A stretch of DNA of 35,610 nt from Phycisphaerales bacterium UBA6054 (GTDB lineage: Bacteria > Planctomycetota > Phycisphaerae > Phycisphaerales > UBA1924): the NCBI GenBank assembly GCA_002429045.1, contig DIYM01000064.1, positions 1-35,610 on the forward strand. The letters run 5' to 3'. Under the pieces are notes generated by a model. The model was not told the origin of the DNA and did not search any database. It saw nothing but the letters and a program-made list of their open reading frames with translations. The position numbers and the translations under genes are program-made. Shown piece by piece: positions 32,111 to 35,610 of this stretch (positions are counted from its first letter, which is position 1; every line of letters starts with the position of its first letter).

Positions 32111-32917
32111 TCAGCGGTTCAACAGCCTGATATCGTTCAGCGCCGGGAAGGTTTCGCGCCAGGCGCGGGCGTCCGCGGGCTCCAGGCGCACGGTGAGCAC
32201 CCCGGGTTGCTGGCCGAGTTCGCCGATGATCTCACCCCGGGGGGAGACCGCGATCGAGCCGCCGGCGTACGACAGATAGGGGTCCGAACCGGTCCTGTTG
32301 ACGCCGAGCACGAACGCCTGGTTCTCGATCGCCCGGGCGATGAGCAGGGCCCGCCAGTGCGGCTGGCGGGCGTCGGGCCAGTTGGCGCCGATCACGAAGC
32401 ACTCTGCACCGCGCATGGCACCCAGACGGAAGAGTTCGGGGAAACGCAGGTCGTAGCACACCGCCGGGCAGACCCTGAGCGTGTCGGGCCCGCTGTTCCA
32501 GTCGTACAGGGCGACCGTGTCGCCGCCCGTGTAGCTCTCGGGCTCACGCCCGAACGAGAAAGGGTGGACCTTCGCGTACTCGCACAGCAGGCGTCCTTCG
32601 TCCGATGAGGACGCGTCGGCGGGCGCGGTGATCGTTGCCCGGTTGAACGCCTTGTCGCAGTCGCAGGGACGCACGGCACGCCCGCCGTGGACCGTGACGC
32701 CCAGATCGTCGGCGAGCCGCAGCAGGAACCGGAGCGTCAGTCCCTCGGCGTCGGGTGCGGCAGCCAGATCCAGCGAGAACCCGACATCGAACAGCTCGGG
32801 GAGCACGATCAGGTCACCGCCGCGCACGTCTGCGTCGTCGAGCATCCGCTCGACGGTCCGGTGGTTTGCCGCGCGGTCCTCCCACGCGATGTCCATCTGC
32901 AAGAGGTGGGCCTTCAT
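32111..32917 (-). CDS. Nitrilase-superfamily carbon-nitrogen hydrolase (omega-amidase/YafV-like)
   Basis: A 268-residue hydrolase with the full catalytic triad: E41 (VLPELF), K116 (EYAKVHPFSFG) and C154 (PAVCYDLRFPELFR). A second conserved Glu is likely near PESYTGG. The 'KVHPF..G.E...Y..G' and 'CYDLRFPE' forms are typical of omega-amidases and YafV/NIT2-like enzymes, which hydrolyse alpha-ketoglutaramate and similar amides. The substrate here is inferred. The gene begins 240 bp from a divergent small gene and ends immediately next to the threonine dehydratase-like gene, with no intervening bases. Confidence 0.93.
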   Translation of the reverse strand: MKAHLLQMDIAWEDRAANHRTVERMLDDADVRGGDLIVLPELFDVGFSLDLAAAPDAEGLTLRFLLRLADDLGVTVHGGRAVRPCDCDKAFNRATITAPADASSSDEGRLLCEYAKVHPFSFGREPESYTGGDTVALYDWNSGPDTLRVCPAVCYDLRFPELFRLGAMRGAECFVIGANWPDARQPHWRALLIARAIENQAFVLGVNRTGSDPYLSYAGGSIAVSPRGEIIGELGQQPGVLTVRLEPADARAWRETFPALNDIRLLNR

Positions 32918-33012
32918 CGGCGGATGCTACGTCGGGTGCCGATCGATCCGGTCGCGGCGCGCCAGCACCATGATCCGGTGGATAGTTTTCGGACGGGCAC
33001 GGATTGCGGCAG

Positions 33013-33041
33013 AAAAACCACCAAATATGGGGGGTTTGGTG
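33013..33041 (-). terminator. Terminator-like hairpin upstream of the nitrilase-like gene
   Basis: On the minus strand CACCAAA and TTTGGTG pair perfectly over 7 bp around a C-rich 9-nt loop. One G and then TTTTT follow (plus 33013-33017). It lies about 96 bp before the nitrilase ATG. It could be an attenuator in that gene's leader, or it could stop antisense transcription arriving from the right. Confidence 0.4.
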
Positions 33042-33051
33042 TGAGGCGTGT

Positions 33052-33079
33052 TTGATTCGTGTGAATCTCGGGGGACAAT
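33052..33079 (+). promoter_or_regulatory. Candidate promoter for the small helical protein gene
   Basis: TTGATT (33052-33057) and GACAAT (33074-33079) are spaced by 16 bp. An inverted repeat GATTC-GTGT-GAATC (33054-33067) overlaps the -35. The predicted RNA start is about 70 nt before the TTG start codon. Confidence 0.35.
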
Positions 33080-33157
33080 GCCGGCTCGGGATTCCGAAGA
33101 ATGGATCGGCGGCGTCGGTTTCCAGATCGCACCGCCGAACGGCAAGGAGGCCCCACG

Positions 33158-33505
33158 TTGAGCACCATGCAGACGCCCACGCGGACCAATCCGGATGCGC
33201 AGCCCACGCCCCCCCGAGCCGGGGTCCGCTCGCATCGGGTCTGGGTCGACACCGTCCAGCGCCGCGACGAGGCCCGCACCCTGCTCAACACCCTGCTGGA
33301 GGCCAAGCACGTCTCCGAGCGCAACCTGGCGAGCATCAACCGTCCGGACATGATCAAGAAGGTGACCGGGAAGAGTTCGATGGACACCGCGATCGACTCG
33401 ACCAGGCGGCTGATCGACTCGTTCGATCGGGTGCTCGTGGATCTCAAGTCGACGCTGAGCGACGAGGACATCGCGCTGCTCGACGAAACGGACCCGGCGG
33501 CCTGA
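33158..33505 (+). CDS. Small helical protein of unknown function, TTG start
   Basis: A 115-residue hydrophilic protein. After a Pro-rich, basic N-terminus (about 1-28), nearly all of it is predicted helix: VDTVQRRDEARTLLNTLLEA, TAIDSTRRLIDSFDRVLVDL and LSDEDIALLDE, with a short basic link MIKKVTGK. No family, signal peptide or cysteine is seen. TTG 33158 is chosen because AAGGAGG (33144-33150) lies exactly 7 nt upstream; ATG 33167 would be 16 nt away. The clear start signals and the lack of natural-looking rivals on either strand support a real gene. It stands alone, with convergent and divergent neighbours. Confidence 0.8.
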   Translation: MSTMQTPTRTNPDAQPTPPRAGVRSHRVWVDTVQRRDEARTLLNTLLEAKHVSERNLASINRPDMIKKVTGKSSMDTAIDSTRRLIDSFDRVLVDLKSTLSDEDIALLDETDPAA

Positions 33506-33510
33506 TCCGC

Positions 33511-34230
33511 TTAGGTCAGCGCAACCATCGCTGCCAGACCGGCGAGCAAGCACAGACCGATCGCGATACGAGGCACCGAACGCACGTTCCGGCCGAGGAC
33601 GATGTCTTTGTACGAATCCGGGCGGAGCGTGCGCCCGCACTCGGGGCAGGTGATGGGGTACGGCTTGGGGTCGGGGTGGGGATAGCCGCAGTTGGCGCAG
33701 CGACGATCCCAGCCCGTGCGGCGGTGGATACCGGTTGTGACGATATAGATTGCGGCGATCCATGCGACCAGCGCGAGCGGGATGAATGAGCGGGTCATGG
33801 CCGCGATCGCAGTGTAGATCGCAACGAATGCTGGAAGAATCAGGTACTCGGCGGGGTGGCTGGACGCGATGTGAGACCGTGCCGGCTTTCGTATCCAGCG
33901 CATGCAGTTTACGCGACGGGTGGCGAGCTCAAAGCCCAGGAGTGTGGCGCCGGACCATATGATCGATTCACCCAGTGCGCCGAGAATTGTGCCGATGAGC
34001 GTGGCGCTCTTGGGTCCGGGCATAGCCGGATTGACCTGTGGCGCGATGTATGCCCCGAGCATCACGAAGATGCCAAGCGGCATGAAGAGCACCCAGGCGA
34101 TTACAAACGGGCGTATCTGGGAAAGGCCGCGTTCGGTGTATAGACGTGCATCGAGATCCGCCGCCCTGCAGAGTGGGTGGCTCCAGAGTTGTGGGCGTTT
34201 GGACTTGCTGTGCTTCTTGGGGCGGTTCAT
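33511..34230 (-). CDS. Membrane protein with C-terminal zinc ribbon, unknown function
   Basis: A 239-residue protein. A basic N-terminus (NRPKKHSKSKR) precedes hydrophobic segments at about 43-68, 80-100, 130-165 and 218-238. A zinc ribbon, C184-x2-C187 (RRCANCGYPH) with C201-x2-C204 (TCPECGRTL), lies just before the last helix. 'CxNCGYDL...CPECG' ribbons next to membrane helices are common in planctomycete proteins of unknown role. Codon use and base composition are visibly more AT-rich than in the neighbours (for example runs such as GCGATTACAAACGGG). No Shine-Dalgarno is seen. The longer frame running to 35421 is a shadow of the S1 gene. A terminator separates it from the S1 gene upstream on the same strand. 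Confidence 0.82.
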   Translation of the reverse strand: MNRPKKHSKSKRPQLWSHPLCRAADLDARLYTERGLSQIRPFVIAWVLFMPLGIFVMLGAYIAPQVNPAMPGPKSATLIGTILGALGESIIWSGATLLGFELATRRVNCMRWIRKPARSHIASSHPAEYLILPAFVAIYTAIAAMTRSFIPLALVAWIAAIYIVTTGIHRRTGWDRRCANCGYPHPDPKPYPITCPECGRTLRPDSYKDIVLGRNVRSVPRIAIGLCLLAGLAAMVALT

Positions 34231-34250
34231 CGGATTTGGGTGAGGATATG

Positions 34251-34281
34251 AAAAACGGAGCGCCTGGGGGGCGCTCCGTTT
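34251..34281 (-). terminator. Strong intrinsic terminator of the S1-domain gene
   Basis: Perfect 12-bp arms (34253-34264 and 34270-34281, AAACGGAGCGCC and its complement) enclose a 5-nt loop. On the minus strand the hairpin ends in a run of T (plus AAAAA, 34251-34255). It lies 24 bp after the S1 stop and 21 bp before the start of the zinc-ribbon gene, so the latter needs its own promoter or read-through. Confidence 0.88.
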
Positions 34282-34304
34282 GGTGCTGCGGGTGATGGCG
34301 GTGT

Positions 34305-35606
34305 TTAGAGCTTGATGTCGCCCAGCCCGATGCCCAGGCCGCCGGCGTTGCCGAGCCCGCCGCCGGAGGAGCGCTTGGTTTCCTTCTCGCGCTGCTTGGC
34401 CTGTTCGCGCATCCGGCGGAGCTGGGGGGTCTCCTTGAGGATCTCGGTCGGGTCGCGGTCGTCGCGATCGCCACGCCCGCGTCCCTTGCCCTTGCCGCGA
34501 CCACCGCCGCCTCCGGAGCCCGCGGGTGCTTCCTTGGTCTGCTTGATCGAGAGCGAGATCTTGCGGGTCTCCGGGTCGACCTTGAGGACCTTGACCTGCA
34601 CGACCTCGTCCTGCTTGACGGCGTCGGCGACGTTGGCCACGCGCTTGTAGTCCAGCTCGGAGATGTGGACCAGCCCCTCGACGCCCGGCGCCACCTCGAC
34701 GAAGGCGCCGAAGTCGGCGATGTTGGTCACTTTGCCGTTGAGGACGGCGCCCTCGACCACCTCGTCCTTCACGGCGCTGAACGGGTCGGCCTGGAGTTGC
34801 TTCATGCCCAGGCTGATGCGGTTGGCGTCCCAGTCGAGCTTGAGGATCTGGACGGAGACCTTCTGGCCCTCGCTGACGAACTTGGCGACGGCTTTGGCGC
34901 CGTGACCGACGCGGTCGTGGGTGAGGTCGTTGATGTGCACGAGCCCGTCGACGCCGCCGAGATCGACGAAGGCGCCGAAGTCCATGATTTTGCGGACGGT
35001 CCCTTCGACGGTGTCGCCTTCCTTGAGGGCTTGCTTGAGCGACTCGGCGGCTTTGGCCCGTTCGGCCTGGATGATCTCTCGGCGTGAGAGGACGATGTTG
35101 CCCCCGCCGCGTCGGTCGATCTTCTGGACCTGGCAGGTCAGCTTCTCGCCGACGAAGATCGAGAGATCGGGGATGCGGTTGACGTCCACCTGGGAGGCGG
35201 GCATGAAGGCCCGGTGGTTGGCGACCTCGAGCTCGAGCCCGCCCTTGTTTGTACCGGTGACGCGGGCCTCGACGTTCTGCCCGATCTGGAGCATCTCCCA
35301 GTCGGCCTTCTGGACCGAACCGGGGAGGGCGCACACGAAGAGAGACTCGGTGGACGAATAGCGCTGCACGACGACTTCGAGTTGCTCGCCGACGGCGGGC
35401 TTGGTGTCGCCCTCTTTCCACTGGGTTGCTTCGACCACGCCGAGTTCTTTGGGTCCGAACTCGACGAAGATGTCGTTGGCGCCGACGGAGACGACGGTGC
35501 CGGTGCGGTGCTCGCGTCCGCCGCGGACCTCGCGCGGACCGCGGATGGCTTTGCCCGAGCCGGTCCCCGCGCTCTGGGCGGCACCGGCTTGCTCGAGATC
35601 GCCCAT
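34305..35606 (-). CDS. rpsA: S1-domain RNA-binding protein (ribosomal protein S1-like)
   Basis: A 433-residue protein with four S1 OB-fold repeats at about 33-93, 107-176, 197-269 and 285-356. The last two are canonical (DFGAFVDLGGVDGLVHINDL and DFGAFVEVAPGVEGLVHISEL). The C-terminal tail (about 358-433) is Gly/Arg/Lys/Asp-rich (GGGGRGKGKGRGRGDRDD) and probably adds nonspecific RNA contact. The classical E. coli S1 has six domains; four is common in other phyla. It should bind mRNA at the 30S subunit and aid initiation, though a separate regulatory role cannot be excluded. ATG 35606 is only 4 bases from the window end, so a longer N-terminus beyond the edge is possible. The strong terminator 24 bp downstream closes the unit. 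Confidence 0.9.
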   Translation of the reverse strand: MGDLEQAGAAQSAGTGSGKAIRGPREVRGGREHRTGTVVSVGANDIFVEFGPKELGVVEATQWKEGDTKPAVGEQLEVVVQRYSSTESLFVCALPGSVQKADWEMLQIGQNVEARVTGTNKGGLELEVANHRAFMPASQVDVNRIPDLSIFVGEKLTCQVQKIDRRGGGNIVLSRREIIQAERAKAAESLKQALKEGDTVEGTVRKIMDFGAFVDLGGVDGLVHINDLTHDRVGHGAKAVAKFVSEGQKVSVQILKLDWDANRISLGMKQLQADPFSAVKDEVVEGAVLNGKVTNIADFGAFVEVAPGVEGLVHISELDYKRVANVADAVKQDEVVQVKVLKVDPETRKISLSIKQTKEAPAGSGGGGGRGKGKGRGRGDRDDRDPTEILKETPQLRRMREQAKQREKETKRSSGGGLGNAGGLGIGLGDIKL

Positions 35607-35610
35607 CGCT

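Noticed and set aside
34231..35421. Extension of the zinc-ribbon protein frame into the S1 gene
   Set aside because: It would cross a strong terminator and read the S1 gene in the wrong frame as an Arg-rich product. The natural start is ATG 34230.
1..35610. CRISPR arrays, insertion sequences, toxin-antitoxin pairs or known defence systems
   Set aside because: No regularly spaced repeats, transposase motifs or defence-family motifs were seen on either strand.

Overview
The window is about 35.6 kb of uniformly GC-rich DNA. It is densely coded, and no stretch longer than about 240 bp lacks a gene. The gene content suggests a heterotrophic, oxygen-respiring, Gram-negative-type bacterium. A Planctomycetota member (Phycisphaerae-like) is my best guess, based on the fused CcoN-CcoO oxidase subunit, the many lipoproteins and secreted proteins, and the style of the polysaccharide genes. 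That assignment is inference, because there is no rRNA in the window. I see no insertion sequence, integrase, CRISPR array or prophage gene.

Left part (1-5.5 kb): a membrane protein whose true start may lie outside the window, the transcription elongation factor GreA, a DUF4097-type lipoprotein built of short 'SNG' repeats, a two-gene minus-strand unit (S41-family peptidase lipoprotein, then a LolA-like secreted protein), and a second unknown membrane protein.

Middle part (5.7-18.6 kb): a surface-polysaccharide locus. A plus-strand pair (GT2 glycosyltransferase and sulfotransferase, joined by TGATG) converges on a minus-strand operon. In order of transcription that operon reads Wzm permease, Wzt ATPase with a C-terminal carbohydrate-binding region, a methyltransferase, a zinc-ribbon methyltransferase, a 1488-residue fusion (methyltransferase, coiled coil, FxxxWYxxxNPDV-type repeats, WbsX/GH99-like domain, GT4 glycosyltransferase) and a GT2 enzyme. 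Divergent from Wzm are rfbA and rfbB, which make dTDP-4-keto-6-deoxyglucose. Together they suggest an ABC-transporter-exported glycan that is methylated, and perhaps sulfated. The fusion protein could combine polymerisation, chain-length measurement and methyl capping in one polypeptide.

Right-centre (18.7-28.1 kb): a complete cbb3-type oxidase module. It holds ccoNO (fused), ccoQ, a mono-haem ccoP, an intrinsic terminator, then ccoG, ccoH, a TauE/SafE-like copper gene, ccoI and ccoS. A cysteine-bearing Rrf2 regulator is divergent from it. The shared intergenic region carries recognisable promoters and several inverted repeats that overlap promoter elements.

Right part (28.1-35.6 kb): tRNA-Ala(CGC) with its own terminator, a zinc/manganese-type ABC uptake operon (znuABC-like) with a Fur-family-like operator touching the start codon, a threonine dehydratase-like enzyme converging without a gap on a nitrilase-family hydrolase, a small unknown helical protein with a TTG start, a zinc-ribbon membrane protein, and an S1-domain RNA-binding protein at the right edge with a strong terminator.
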